Position numbers and translations under genes: made by a program | Notes under the pieces: generated by a model | The model's database searches: none | Seen by the model: only the letters and a program-made list of their open reading frames with translations | What the model was told of the DNA's origin: nothing | Source of the DNA: an uncultured Sphingorhabdus sp. | GTDB lineage: Bacteria > Pseudomonadota > Alphaproteobacteria > Sphingomonadales > Sphingomonadaceae | Reading direction: 5' to 3' | Length of the DNA: 64,000 nucleotides | Assembly (NCBI GenBank): GCA_937873665.1 | Contig: CALMYW010000460.1 | Coordinates: forward strand, 1-64,000 | Shown here: positions 55,330-64,000 of the stretch, one piece after another | Layout: each line of letters begins with the position of its first letter | Numbering within the stretch: the stretch's first letter is position 1

Positions 55330-56202
55330 ATGTCTGAATCCGGACCCCTAACCTTCCAGGACCTGATCCTGACGCTCCATGATTATTGGGGCAAACAGGG
55401 CTGCGTCATCCTGCAACCTTATGACATGCGCATGGGCGCGGGCACCTTCCACCCGGCGACCACGCTGCGCGCGCTTGGCCCCAATCCGTGGAATGCGGCC
55501 TATGTGCAGCCCAGCCGCCGCCCGACCGATGGCCGCTATGGCGAAAACCCGAACCGGCTGCAGCATTATTACCAATATCAGGTGATCATGAAGCCCAGCC
55601 CTGCGAACCTGCAGGAACTGTATCTGGGGTCATTGGATGCCATCGGCATCGATCCGCTGAAGCATGATATCCGCTTCGTCGAGGATGACTGGGAATCGCC
55701 CACCCTCGGCGCATGGGGCCTTGGCTGGGAAGTCTGGTGTGACGGGATGGAAGTGACGCAGTTCACTTACTTCCAGCAGGTCGGCGGCTTTGACTGCAAA
55801 CCGGTTGCGGGTGAACTGACCTACGGGCTCGAGCGCCTTGCCATGTATATTCAGGGCGTAGACCGCGTGTATGACCTGAAGTTCAACTCGGCGGGCGTCA
55901 CCTATGGCGACGTCTTCCTCGAGAATGAACGCGAGCATTCGAAGTATAATTTCGAGGTTGCCGATACCGAGCAGCTTTTCAAAGGCTTCCAGCATGCAGA
56001 GGCGGAGTGCAAGCGCTGCATCGAGGCCAATGTGCCACTCGCGGCCTATGATCAGGCGATCGAGGCGAGCCATTTGTTCAACCTGTTGCAGGCGCGCGGC
56101 GTGATCAGCGTGCAGGAACGCGCCAGCTATATCGGCCGCGTGCGCGATCTGGCGAAGGGTTCATGCGAGGCGTGGATGCACAAGAATGGGTGGGCGGAAT
56201 GA
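55330..56202 (+). CDS. glyQ: Glycine--tRNA ligase alpha subunit
   Basis: The 290-residue product has the catalytic-core motifs [60 protein letters not shown] and [17 protein letters not shown]. The alpha subunit makes glycyl-AMP. The ATG at 55330 fits the family start. Its TGA overlaps the glyS ATG by 4 bp. Confidence 0.97.
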   Translation: MSESGPLTFQDLILTLHDYWGKQGCVILQPYDMRMGAGTFHPATTLRALGPNPWNAAYVQPSRRPTDGRYGENPNRLQHYYQYQVIMKPSPANLQELYLGSLDAIGIDPLKHDIRFVEDDWESPTLGAWGLGWEVWCDGMEVTQFTYFQQVGGFDCKPVAGELTYGLERLAMYIQGVDRVYDLKFNSAGVTYGDVFLENEREHSKYNFEVADTEQLFKGFQHAEAECKRCIEANVPLAAYDQAIEASHLFNLLQARGVISVQERASYIGRVRDLAKGSCEAWMHKNGWAE

Positions 56203-58472
56203 CCGACTTCCTTCTTGAACTCCGCAGCGAAGAAATCCCGGCGCGTATGCAGGATAAGGCGCGCGAGGATCTTGCGCGCCTGTTTACTGCCGAACTCGAC
56301 AAGGCCGGCCTCAAGGCCGCCGAAATCATCACCTACGCGACGCCGCGCCGACTGGCGCTGATCGCCAAGGGTCTGCCACAAGAAACCGAGGCGGTGTCCG
56401 AGGAAACCAAAGGGCCCAAGGTCGGCGCGCCGCCACAGGCGATGGAGGGCTTCCTGCGCAAGGTCGGCCTGACGCAGGAGCAATTGGTCGAACGCGATGG
56501 CGTCTATTTCGCTGTGGTTGAAAAACCGGGCCGCAAGACTGCCGATGTGCTGGCCGAAGCGATCCCTGCAATCATCCGCGCCTTCCCATGGCCCAAATCG
56601 CAACGCTGGGGCGCCGCATCGATTTCGACCGAAAGCCTTCGCTGGGTCCGTCCGTTGCAGGGTATCGTCGCGCTGCTGGGTGATGATGTGGTGCCATGCG
56701 AAATTGACGGCATCGTCAGCGGTTCCGCGACCAAGGGCCATCGTTTCCATCACAGTGGCGAAGTCACCATCGGCAATGCAGGCGACTATGCGATGAAGCT
56801 GCGCGCCGCGCATGTCATCGTCGATCAGGAAGAGCGGCGGTCGATCATCCGTGCGGGCGCCGAAAAGGCTGCAGCTGATGCCGGGCTGGTGCTGGTGCCT
56901 GACGAAGGGCTGGTCAACGAGAATAGCGGCCTCACCGAATGGCCGGTGCCGATGCTCGGCCGGTTTGACCCGGCGTTCCTCGAGGTTCCCGAAGAGGTCA
57001 TCCAGCTGACCGCGCGGGTGAACCAGAAATATTTCGTCTGCCATGACAAGGCGGGCAAGCTGGCCAACGCCTTTGTCTGCACCGCCAATATCGTCGCCAA
57101 TGATGGCGGCGCGGCGATTGTTGCCGGCAATGAAAAGGTGCTCGCGGCGCGATTGAGCGATGCGAAGTTCTTCTGGGAACAGGACCTGAAGGTGCCGCTC
57201 GACGAGCAAGCGAAGAAGCTGTCGCAGATCACCTTCCATGAGAAGCTGGGCACCGTTGCCGACAAGGTTGAGCGCGTGGCGAAGCTGGCGCGCTGGCTGG
57301 TTGAGGAAGGCATCGTCGCCCCTGCGGAGGCAGGGGCCGCTGGCGGCGTGGCCCAGCCATTACAGAATAAACCGACAGCGGCCCCGGCCTCCGCCGGGGC
57401 GACGAAATTGGCTGACATGGCCGAACGCGCAGCCCGCCTGTGCAAGGCCGATCTGGTCACCGGCATGGTTGGCGAATTCCCCGAACTGCAAGGCATCATG
57501 GGCGGCTATTACGCCCGCGCGCAGGGCGAGGCCGATGCCGTCGCCGATGCGGTGCGCGACCATTACAAGCCGGTCGGGCAGGGTGATGATGTGCCCACCG
57601 CTCCGGTGACGGTTGCGGTGAGTTTGGCGGATAAGCTCGACAGTTTGCTTGGATTTTTCGCTATTTCCGAGCAGCCTACTGGCTCAAGAGATCCGTTTGC
57701 TTTGCGCCGTGCTGCATTAGGCACCGCGTCGCTCCTGCAGGCGAATGGATTGCGGCTTCCACTTCAGACTTTCTTGTTGGCGCACCTATCCACCTATGTT
57801 CCGGTGCTCAGTGCTGAAGTAGGCGCTACGATCGATCGTGATATTGCGGCATTCGCTGCGGCAAAAATTTCGCCTGATGCTGTCGATTTACCGGCGCTCG
57901 TTACCCAAAGACGAAGCGAAGCTATGCCGCAATCCGAAATTGATGCTTTCGTTTTTAACGCATTCCAAATTATCCCGTTTCTCGCCGACCGCCTCAAAGT
58001 CCAGCAGCGCGAGGCTGGCGTCCGGCATGACCTGATCGATGCGGTGTTTGCGCTCGGAGGAGAGGACGATCTCGTCCGCCTGCTCGCACGGGTAAAGGCA
58101 TTGCAGGGCTTTGTCGGCACCGATGAAGGCACAAACCTGCTTGCGGGATACAAGCGCGCGGCGAATATATTGAAACAGGCCGAAGGCGTTGATCCCAATG
58201 CCGCAGCAACAGCCGATCTGGGCGCAGAAGAACGAGCGCTTCTCACCGCCCTCGACAGCGCCGAGCCCAAGGCTGCGGCTGCGATTGAAGCTGAAAAATT
58301 TGAAGATGCCATGGCGGCGCTCGCCTCATTGCGCGCGCCGATCGATGCCTTTTTCGAAGGCGTAATGGTGAATGATCCAGATCCGGCAAAACGGGCATTC
58401 AGGCTGGGCTTGCTGGCAAGGTTCCGTGATGCGGTGCACCGCGTTGCGGATTTTTCGAGGATTGAGGGGTAG
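56199..58472 (+). CDS. glyS: Glycine--tRNA ligase beta subunit with in-frame repeat insertion
   Basis: The beta subunit binds tRNA-Gly. The 757-residue product starts [20 protein letters not shown] and has [46 protein letters not shown] and [11 protein letters not shown]. Residues ~373-402 ([30 protein letters not shown]) are encoded by a dispersed palindromic repeat rather than by ordinary glyS sequence. The segment near 57640-57975 is less GC-rich than the rest. ATG 56199 overlaps glyQ. Confidence 0.95.
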   Translation: MTDFLLELRSEEIPARMQDKAREDLARLFTAELDKAGLKAAEIITYATPRRLALIAKGLPQETEAVSEETKGPKVGAPPQAMEGFLRKVGLTQEQLVERDGVYFAVVEKPGRKTADVLAEAIPAIIRAFPWPKSQRWGAASISTESLRWVRPLQGIVALLGDDVVPCEIDGIVSGSATKGHRFHHSGEVTIGNAGDYAMKLRAAHVIVDQEERRSIIRAGAEKAAADAGLVLVPDEGLVNENSGLTEWPVPMLGRFDPAFLEVPEEVIQLTARVNQKYFVCHDKAGKLANAFVCTANIVANDGGAAIVAGNEKVLAARLSDAKFFWEQDLKVPLDEQAKKLSQITFHEKLGTVADKVERVAKLARWLVEEGIVAPAEAGAAGGVAQPLQNKPTAAPASAGATKLADMAERAARLCKADLVTGMVGEFPELQGIMGGYYARAQGEADAVADAVRDHYKPVGQGDDVPTAPVTVAVSLADKLDSLLGFFAISEQPTGSRDPFALRRAALGTASLLQANGLRLPLQTFLLAHLSTYVPVLSAEVGATIDRDIAAFAAAKISPDAVDLPALVTQRRSEAMPQSEIDAFVFNAFQIIPFLADRLKVQQREAGVRHDLIDAVFALGGEDDLVRLLARVKALQGFVGTDEGTNLLAGYKRAANILKQAEGVDPNAAATADLGAEERALLTALDSAEPKAAAAIEAEKFEDAMAALASLRAPIDAFFEGVMVNDPDPAKRAFRLGLLARFRDAVHRVADFSRIEG
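57314..57405. repeat. Dispersed double-hairpin repeat (copy 5), inside glyS
   Basis: CGTCGCCCCTGC / GGCAGGGGCCGCTGG (57314-57343) and AGCGGCCCCGGC / GCCGGGGCGACGA (57377-57405) match the intergenic copies at both ends, with an AT-richer centre (ccattacagaataaaccg). The reading frame of glyS passes straight through it. Confidence 0.88.
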
Positions 58473-58487
58473 GATCAGGTCGGGGCC

Positions 58488-58955
58488 ATGTCACATTCTG
58501 CACCATGGTTGCCCCTGATTGTGTTTGTCATGGCCTTCCCGGCCATTTGGGCATTGACCATCTGGTTGATGGCCAAAGGCGGCTGGAGCAAATTGGCGCG
58601 TGCATATCGGACGGATAGGCAACCACCGGATGGCGTGAGCAAACAGTCCTACCAAACCGCTATTGTTGGCCAAAATATCGGGGCATTCTCTTACAAGAAC
58701 TGCCTCAACGTCTGGATTGGGCGCGACAGCTTCTCGATGCGACCTTCGTCAATTTTTGGACTGTTCCACCCCATGCTGACCATTCCCTATGCGGACATTA
58801 CGGGCATTGAACCGAAACAATGGATCACGCGCAAAGGCTATCGACTGACTCTGCAGAATGGTCTGCAACTGTCACTATTCGGGCCAGCAGCTGACCAGAT
58901 TTTTGAAAAACAAAAGACCCTCTCGTCCCCCTCTCCCGAAAGGCCCTTGCAATGA
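58488..58955 (+). CDS. Small membrane-anchored protein of unknown function
   Basis: The 155-residue product has one transmembrane helix (residues ~7-28, [20 protein letters not shown]) and a soluble domain ([40 protein letters not shown]) with the look of a PH-like or bPH domain. I do not recognise a named family. Its stop overlaps the ppdK start by 4 bp, and it begins 16 bp after glyS. Confidence 0.75.
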   Translation: MSHSAPWLPLIVFVMAFPAIWALTIWLMAKGGWSKLARAYRTDRQPPDGVSKQSYQTAIVGQNIGAFSYKNCLNVWIGRDSFSMRPSSIFGLFHPMLTIPYADITGIEPKQWITRKGYRLTLQNGLQLSLFGPAADQIFEKQKTLSSPSPERPLQ

Positions 58956-61603
58956 CCCAATATGTGTACCGCTTCGGCGGCGGCGTTGATGATCAAGGTG
59001 CAGGCAACAAGAACCTCCTCGGCGGCAAGGGCGCGAACCTTGACGGGATGGCTGCAATTGGCCTGCCTGTGCCCCCCGGCTTTACGATCACGACCGAGGT
59101 CTGCACCGCATATTACGCCAATGGTGAGGCCTTCCCCGATGGCCTGACCGATCAGGTCGCAAAGGGCATCGCGCATATCGAGGGCGTTACCGGCAAAAGC
59201 TTTGGCGATCCCGCCAACCCACTGCTCGTCTCGGTCCGTTCGGGCGCGCGGGTATCGATGCCCGGCATGATGGATACCGTTCTGAATCTGGGGCTTAACG
59301 ACAAGACCGTCGAAGGCCTCTCCGCTTCATCGGGCGACGCGCGCTTTGCATGGGACAGCTATCGCCGCTTCATCCAGATGTATGCCGATGTCGTGCTCGG
59401 CCTTGATCACCATGCGTTCGAGGATGCGCTGGAAATTGCCAAGGAAGATCGCGGCTATTTCCTCGATACCGAACTCGAAGCCAACGACCTGATTGAACTG
59501 GTCGCCGAATATAAGAAGTTGGTCGAGGCCGAATGGGGCAAGCCTTTCCCGCAGGATGTGAACGAGCAGCTGTGGGGCGCGGTCGGCGCGGTCTTCGCCA
59601 GCTGGGAATCGGATCGTGCCAAGGTCTATCGCCGCTTGAACTCCATCCCCGGTGACTGGGGAACCGCGGTCAATGTGCAGGCGATGGTGTTTGGCAATAT
59701 GGGTGACACCTCGGCGACGGGCGTTGCCTTCACCCGCGACCCGGCGACTGGCGAAAATGCCTATTATGGCGAATATCTGATCAACGCGCAGGGGGAAGAT
59801 GTCGTCGCCGGTATCCGCACACCGCAATATCTGACCAAGACAGCGCGCGCGGCGGCAGGTGCCAAGCCGCTCAGCATGGAAGAAGCAATGCCCGAGGCCT
59901 ATGCCGAGCTGGCAGCGGTCTTCGACACGCTTGAGCGGCATTATCGCGACATGCAGGACATCGAGTTCACCGTCGAACGCGGCAAGCTGTGGATGCTGCA
60001 GACCCGTTCGGGCAAGCGCACCGCCAAGGCTGCGCTCAAAATTGCAGTCGATATGGCGGCAGAGGGGCTGATTACCCGTGAGGAAGCGGTGCTGCGCGTC
60101 GACCCGATGGCGCTTGACCAGTTGCTCCACCCGACGCTTGATCCGCTAGCTCCGCGCGATGTGTTGACCAAGGGCCTTCCGGCTTCACCGGGGGCGGCTT
60201 CGGGTAAGATCGTGTTTGATGCCGACACGGCGGAGAAATGGAATGATCGCGGTGAGGCGGTGATTCTCGTTCGCGTCGAAACCAGCCCTGAAGACATTCA
60301 CGGCATGCACGCGGCGCGCGGCATTTTGACCGCACGTGGCGGCATGACCAGCCACGCGGCGGTGGTCGCGCGCGGCATGGGCCGCCCTTGCGTCTCGGGC
60401 GCGGGCAGCTTGGCAATCGACAATGCTGCGAAGGTGCTACGCGTCTCGGGCCGTGCGCTCCGCGAAGGTGATGTCATCACCATCGATGGTGCAACCGGCG
60501 AAGTGATGGCCGGGGCCGTCCCCACGCTGCAACCCGAACTGGTTGGCGATTTCGGTACGCTGATGGAATGGGCCGATGGTTCGCGCCGGATGAAGGTACG
60601 CGCCAATGCCGAAACCCCGCTTGATGCGCAGACCGCGCGCGATTTCGGGGCAGAGGGCATCGGGCTTTGCCGCACCGAACATATGTTCTTCGACGCTGCC
60701 CGCATCACGGCCGTGCGCCAGATGATCCTTGCCGATGATGAAAAGGGCCGCCGCGCCGCGCTCGACAAGCTGCTTCCCGAACAGCGCAAGGATTTTGTCG
60801 CGATCTTCGAGGTGATGGCGGGACTTCCCGTTACCATTCGCCTGCTCGACCCGCCGCTGCACGAATTCCTGCCGACACAGGAAAGCGATTTCGCCGAGGT
60901 TGCCGAGGCGGCGGGCGTGGGTATCGAGGTGCTGAAGCAGCGGGCTTCCGAGCTGCACGAGTTCAACCCGATGCTTGGCCATCGCGGCTGCCGCTTGGGC
61001 GTCACTTACCCTGAAATCTATGAGATGCAGGCACGGGCGATCTTTGAGGCGGCCTGTGCGCTTCCCACTGCACCTGTCCCGGAAATCATGATCCCGCTGG
61101 TCGGCACGCGCCGCGAGCTGGAACTTATGAAGGAAGTGGTCGACAAGGCCGCCGAAGCGGTCTTTGCCGAGCAGGGCAAGCGCATCGACTATCTGGTGGG
61201 CACGATGATCGAACTGCCGCGCGCTGCCCTGATGGCCGACGAAATCGCAGAGGTTGGGGCGTTCTTCAGCTTCGGGACCAACGACCTGACGCAAACCACG
61301 CTGGGCGTTTCCCGCGACGATGCGGCGCGCTTCCTGATCCATTATGTCGACAAAGGCATTTACGCGACCGATCCGTTCGTGTCGCTCGATGTCGAGGGCG
61401 TCGGCCAGTTGATCGAGATCGCCGCAACCAAGGGCCGCAAGACGAGGCCTGACATCAAGCTTGGCATTTGCGGCGAACATGGCGGCGACCCCGCCTCTAT
61501 CGCTTTCTGCGAGCAGACCGGCCTCGATTATGTCAGCGCTTCTCCCTATCGCGTACCAATCGCGCGGCTGGCAGCGGCGCAGGCGGCGTTGCGCAAGGCT
61601 TGA
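58952..61603 (+). CDS. ppdK: Pyruvate, phosphate dikinase
   Basis: PPDK interconverts pyruvate + ATP + Pi and phosphoenolpyruvate + AMP + PPi. The 883-residue product has the N-terminal nucleotide domain ([20 protein letters not shown]), the phosphohistidine domain with catalytic His in [20 protein letters not shown], and the PEP/pyruvate barrel with the catalytic Cys in [20 protein letters not shown]. Length is typical. The ATG overlaps the preceding stop (ATGA). Confidence 0.97.
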   Translation: MTQYVYRFGGGVDDQGAGNKNLLGGKGANLDGMAAIGLPVPPGFTITTEVCTAYYANGEAFPDGLTDQVAKGIAHIEGVTGKSFGDPANPLLVSVRSGARVSMPGMMDTVLNLGLNDKTVEGLSASSGDARFAWDSYRRFIQMYADVVLGLDHHAFEDALEIAKEDRGYFLDTELEANDLIELVAEYKKLVEAEWGKPFPQDVNEQLWGAVGAVFASWESDRAKVYRRLNSIPGDWGTAVNVQAMVFGNMGDTSATGVAFTRDPATGENAYYGEYLINAQGEDVVAGIRTPQYLTKTARAAAGAKPLSMEEAMPEAYAELAAVFDTLERHYRDMQDIEFTVERGKLWMLQTRSGKRTAKAALKIAVDMAAEGLITREEAVLRVDPMALDQLLHPTLDPLAPRDVLTKGLPASPGAASGKIVFDADTAEKWNDRGEAVILVRVETSPEDIHGMHAARGILTARGGMTSHAAVVARGMGRPCVSGAGSLAIDNAAKVLRVSGRALREGDVITIDGATGEVMAGAVPTLQPELVGDFGTLMEWADGSRRMKVRANAETPLDAQTARDFGAEGIGLCRTEHMFFDAARITAVRQMILADDEKGRRAALDKLLPEQRKDFVAIFEVMAGLPVTIRLLDPPLHEFLPTQESDFAEVAEAAGVGIEVLKQRASELHEFNPMLGHRGCRLGVTYPEIYEMQARAIFEAACALPTAPVPEIMIPLVGTRRELELMKEVVDKAAEAVFAEQGKRIDYLVGTMIELPRAALMADEIAEVGAFFSFGTNDLTQTTLGVSRDDAARFLIHYVDKGIYATDPFVSLDVEGVGQLIEIAATKGRKTRPDIKLGICGEHGGDPASIAFCEQTGLDYVSASPYRVPIARLAAAQAALRKA

Positions 61604-61638
61604 GCTTCGTTTAGTCTCTTCCTTTAGGGAGGGGCTTC

Positions 61639-62214
61639 ATGAAACCATGGTTACGCTATTCGTTGTGCATCCTGTTGGGGCTAGCGGGGGGCACAGCCTA
61701 TGCTGTCCATCAGGTGCGCGGTGCCGATATGGGTCGGCAGGTGACCAACGGGCCCTGGAGCGCCAACACCGATCAGGGAACGGCTGACGCCTCTGCATTG
61801 ACGCGGGCACGTGTAGCGCTGTTCGGCCTGCTGGCGCTGCCGGCGAAGGAGGCGATGTATTTCATCGCCCGCACCGACAGTGAGGGTAAGTCTCTTGACG
61901 GGCGATGCACCTACACGGTCAGCGGCGGAGAACTCGACGCGCGCTGGTGGAGTATCACACTCTATAAGGGTGAAGGCTGGCTGGTGAAGAATACCGCGAA
62001 CCGCTGGTCGGTTGGAGGCAATGCGCCTGAACGCGATGCAAACGGCAACTGGTCATTCACCGTTTCCCCACAATCTGTCGATGGCGTCTGGCTGCCAACA
62101 GGGCGGACGCCGCAATTCGACCTGACTCTGCGCACCTATCATCCGCAAAGCGCGCTGCTCAATGATCCGGCCAAGGCAAAGCTGCCCTCCATCAAGAAGG
62201 AGACCTGCGCATGA
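61639..62214 (+). CDS. DUF1214 domain membrane-anchored protein
   Basis: The 191-residue product has an N-terminal hydrophobic segment (LRYSLCILLGLAGGTAYAVH) and a DUF1214 pattern (EAMYFIARTDSEGKSLDGRC, TLYKGEGWLVKNTANRWSVG, FDLTLRTYHP). DUF1214 and DUF1254 proteins usually travel together. Function is unknown. It overlaps the next gene by 4 bp and is 35 bp after ppdK. Confidence 0.85.
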   Translation: MKPWLRYSLCILLGLAGGTAYAVHQVRGADMGRQVTNGPWSANTDQGTADASALTRARVALFGLLALPAKEAMYFIARTDSEGKSLDGRCTYTVSGGELDARWWSITLYKGEGWLVKNTANRWSVGGNAPERDANGNWSFTVSPQSVDGVWLPTGRTPQFDLTLRTYHPQSALLNDPAKAKLPSIKKETCA

Positions 62215-62762
62215 TCCGCAACTGGCTCCTCCCGCTGCTCGCCGGGCTCGCCGCTGCTGCCATTGCCTGGCAAGGCACGCTGGTGGCAACGCCTTATGTG
62301 CTGATGTCGGCTGCTATGAAGCGGATCGGCAATGTAGATGGCAATGGCCGTGCAAATGTCTTTGCCTTTGGGCCCATGGCAACGGCCGATCGCCAGCCCA
62401 TCGTGCGGCCTAGCCCAGACCTTGTCTATTCTTCGTGCGTGTTCGACCTTTCGCAAGGGGTTGTGCTGGTCGATGTCGAGCCGGTTCCCGAACACTATTG
62501 GTCGATCAGCATTTTCGACGCGCGCACCGATGTCGCTGCCGTGCGAAGTGACCGCGATACAGGTGGCAAAACGGCGCGACTGGCATTGCTGCGCAAAGGA
62601 CAAAAGGCCCCCGCCGGCTATGAAGCAGTCGAGCTTGGTTATGACAGAGGGATTGCCTTGATCCGCATTTTACTGTCCGATCCAAGCGAATTAGAACAAA
62701 TCGACGCAATACGTCGCAAATCGAAGTGCCGCACGGTCAGCGCCAAATTGCTCGAGAAATGA
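62211..62762 (+). CDS. DUF1254 domain membrane-anchored protein
   Basis: The 183-residue product has an N-terminal hydrophobic helix (IRNWLLPLLAGLAAAAIAWQ) and a DUF1254-like domain (PSPDLVYSSCVFDLSQGVVL, EHYWSISIFDARTDVAA). It is translationally coupled to the DUF1214 gene (ATGA overlap). Together they resemble a split version of the DUF1254/DUF1214 pair found in longer single proteins elsewhere. Function is unknown. Confidence 0.82.
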   Translation: MIRNWLLPLLAGLAAAAIAWQGTLVATPYVLMSAAMKRIGNVDGNGRANVFAFGPMATADRQPIVRPSPDLVYSSCVFDLSQGVVLVDVEPVPEHYWSISIFDARTDVAAVRSDRDTGGKTARLALLRKGQKAPAGYEAVELGYDRGIALIRILLSDPSELEQIDAIRRKSKCRTVSAKLLEK

Positions 62763-62816
62763 AGGCAAATTAGGGCTTGCGAATCCCGGAGCGCGGGCCT
62801 ATTGGCACGCCTCCAC

Positions 62817-62893
62817 GCACCCATAGCTCAGCTGGATAGAGCACCAGACTACGAATCTGGGGGTCGGACGTTCGAATCGTTCTGGGTGCGCCA
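62817..62893 (+). tRNA. tRNA-Arg (anticodon ACG)
   Basis: A 77-base cloverleaf with encoded CCA: acceptor GCACCCA (62817-62823) pairs with TGGGTGC (62883-62889), the D arm begins with TAGCTCAGCTGGATAGAGCA, the anticodon stem CCAGA/TCTGG frames the loop CTACGAA with anticodon ACG, and GTTCGAAT marks the T loop. The wobble A would be converted to inosine to read CGU, CGC and CGA. It lies between the DUF1254 gene and queC. Confidence 0.95.
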
Positions 62894-62927
62894 TTTTCCT
62901 CTCCCCGTGTGAGAGTTGCCCCAAAAA

Positions 62928-63611
62928 ATGTCGTCTAAAGTCAAATCCGCAGTCGTCCTGTTATCGGGCGGTCTCGACTCGATGGTCGTTGCCGGGCTTG
63001 CCCGTGAGGCAGGCTATGCGATCCATGCGCTGACCATCGACTATAACCAGCGCCACCGGATCGAGTTGGAAAGCGCCGCGCGCATCGCTGCGCATCTCGG
63101 TGCTGCTGAACATATAGTGTTGCCGCTTGATCTGCGCCGATTTGGCGGATCCGCCCTGACGGCCGATATCAACGTGCCGAAAGATGGCGTTGACGAAAGC
63201 GCTATCCCGGTGACCTATGTTCCGGCGCGCAACACGATTTTTCTGTCGCTGTGCCTCGGCCTTGCCGAAGCACGCGGCGCACGTGATCTGTTCATCGGCG
63301 TCAATGCGCTCGATTATTCGGGCTATCCCGATTGCCGCCCCGAATTCATCCGCGCATTTGAGGATATGGCAAATCTGGCGACCAAAGCTGGCGTAGAGGG
63401 TGATCGCTTCACTGTGCATACCCCGCTGCAGCACATGACCAAGGCCGACATCGCGCGCGAAGCGCACCGGCTGGGCCTCGATGCGGGGATGAGCTGGACC
63501 TGCTACGACCCAACGCCCGACAATAAGGCCTGCGGGAAATGTGACAGCTGTCGTCTGCGCGCCAAGGGCTTTATCGATGCGGGCCTGCCAGACCCCACGG
63601 TTTACGCATGA
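62928..63611 (+). CDS. queC: 7-cyano-7-deazaguanine synthase
   Basis: QueC converts 7-carboxy-7-deazaguanine to preQ0, using ATP and ammonia, in queuosine biosynthesis. The 227-residue product starts MSSKVKSAVVLLSGGLDSMV with the PP-loop SGGLDS (13-18) and ends with zinc cysteines in WTCYDPTPDNKACGKCDSCR. The ATG at 62928 is preferred to an upstream TTG at 62916. Its stop overlaps the queE ATG by 4 bp. Confidence 0.95.
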   Translation: MSSKVKSAVVLLSGGLDSMVVAGLAREAGYAIHALTIDYNQRHRIELESAARIAAHLGAAEHIVLPLDLRRFGGSALTADINVPKDGVDESAIPVTYVPARNTIFLSLCLGLAEARGARDLFIGVNALDYSGYPDCRPEFIRAFEDMANLATKAGVEGDRFTVHTPLQHMTKADIAREAHRLGLDAGMSWTCYDPTPDNKACGKCDSCRLRAKGFIDAGLPDPTVYA

Positions 63612-64000
63612 GTTACGCGGTCAAGGAAATCTTCCTGACCTTGCAAGGTGAGGGGGTGCACGCCGGACGACGGGCGGTATTCCTGCGCTTTGCCGGATGC
63701 AATTTGTGGACAGGTCGTGAGGAGGACCGATCCTCTGCGATTTGCCAGTTCTGCGATACCGATTTTGTCGGCATGGATGGCGAAAATGGCGGGCGGTATG
63801 AAGCTGAGGCGCTGGCTGCCAAGGTAACCGAACTTTGGGGCGAGGGGGCCGAACACCGCTATGTCGTGATGACTGGTGGCGAGCCGATGCTGCAGGTCGA
63901 CGACGCAATAGTCGATGCCTTGCACAATCATGGCTTTACGATCGCGATCGAAAGCAACGGCACGCTTCCCGTGCATCCTGGCATCGACTGGGTATGCATC
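63608..64000 (+). CDS. queE: 7-carboxy-7-deazaguanine synthase, N-terminal part (runs off window)
   Basis: QueE is a radical-SAM enzyme that makes 7-carboxy-7-deazaguanine for QueC. The visible 131 residues start MSYAVKEIFLTLQGEGVHAG and contain the cluster cysteines Cys31, Cys46 and Cys49 in a C-x14-C-x2-C spacing, as in the QueE subtype with an extended loop, followed by VMTGGEPMLQ. It is translationally coupled to queC. The 3' end lies beyond 64000. Confidence 0.93.
   Translation, partial: MSYAVKEIFLTLQGEGVHAGRRAVFLRFAGCNLWTGREEDRSSAICQFCDTDFVGMDGENGGRYEAEALAAKVTELWGEGAEHRYVVMTGGEPMLQVDDAIVDALHNHGFTIAIESNGTLPVHPGIDWVCI

Noticed and set aside
60437..61480. A 347-codon minus-strand frame opposite ppdK
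   Set aside because: Shadow of ppdK; no ribosome-binding site or domain.
63608..64000. queC/queE as part of a 7-deazaguanine DNA-modification (Dpd) island
   Set aside because: No dpd genes, phage genes or transfer features are nearby; ordinary queuosine synthesis explains them.

Overview
The window looks like a single stretch of chromosome from an alphaproteobacterium, most likely order Sphingomonadales. Supporting signs are the gene content (TrcR/DUF1013, DUF1192, DUF2849 and DUF934, a PhoK-like alkaline phosphatase resembling that of Sphingomonas), the S10-spc-alpha order with secY-adk and no rpsD before rpoA, and many short GC-rich palindromic repeats. This placement is inference from gene families, not a database result. 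I saw no rRNA, prophage, insertion sequence or CRISPR array.

Region 1 (1-17,490) is the ribosomal superoperon, all on the plus strand: the 3' end of tuf, then rpsJ, rplC, rplD, rplW, rplB, rpsS, rplV, rpsC, rplP, rpmC, rpsQ, rplN, rplX, rplE, rpsN, rpsH, rplF, rplR, rpsE, rpmD, rplO, secY and adk. An exported SRPBCC protein and a rimB-rimK pair (a ribosome-modification system) follow, and after a strong hairpin terminator come rpsM, rpsK, rpoA and rplQ. Oddities are a long acidic tail on L3, an RG-rich head on S5, a TTG start for rpsM, and several hairpins in the leaders.

Region 2 (17,495-28,740) holds a large cysteine-rich exported protein of unknown function, a prolyl oligopeptidase, a methyltransferase, a lipid-kinase-like protein, two tandem related exported proteins, and a minus-strand assimilatory sulfite operon (cobA, DUF2849, cysI, DUF934, cysH). 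Region 3 (28,900-44,500) contains clpA, DUF1192, a quinone oxidoreductase, a TonB-dependent receptor of lower GC, trcR, an MBL-fold hydrolase, an acyl-CoA ligase, a PhoK-like phosphatase, an old-yellow-enzyme homologue, a small lipoprotein, lipB and a membrane protein.

Region 4 (44,600-47,510) is the best candidate for a little-described system: a MerR-family regulator diverges from a three-gene minus-strand operon encoding a glutaredoxin-MauE membrane fusion, a small Cys/His/Met-rich exported protein and an outer-membrane protein with a His-rich head. A perfect 16-bp palindrome sits between the -35 and -10 of the shared promoter, the layout of a metal-responsive MerR promoter.

Region 5 (47,500-64,000) is mostly housekeeping: a truncated haemoglobin, ychF, a CAP-domain protein, an SDR, a P-loop kinase-like protein, a DUF1330 protein, pth, rplY, a TraB/GumN protein, an XRE regulator with a membrane partner, glyQ-glyS, a small membrane protein, ppdK, a DUF1214/DUF1254 pair, tRNA-Arg(ACG), queC and the start of queE. 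glyS carries an apparent in-frame insertion of one of the dispersed palindromic repeats. No gene-free stretch exceeds 300 bases.
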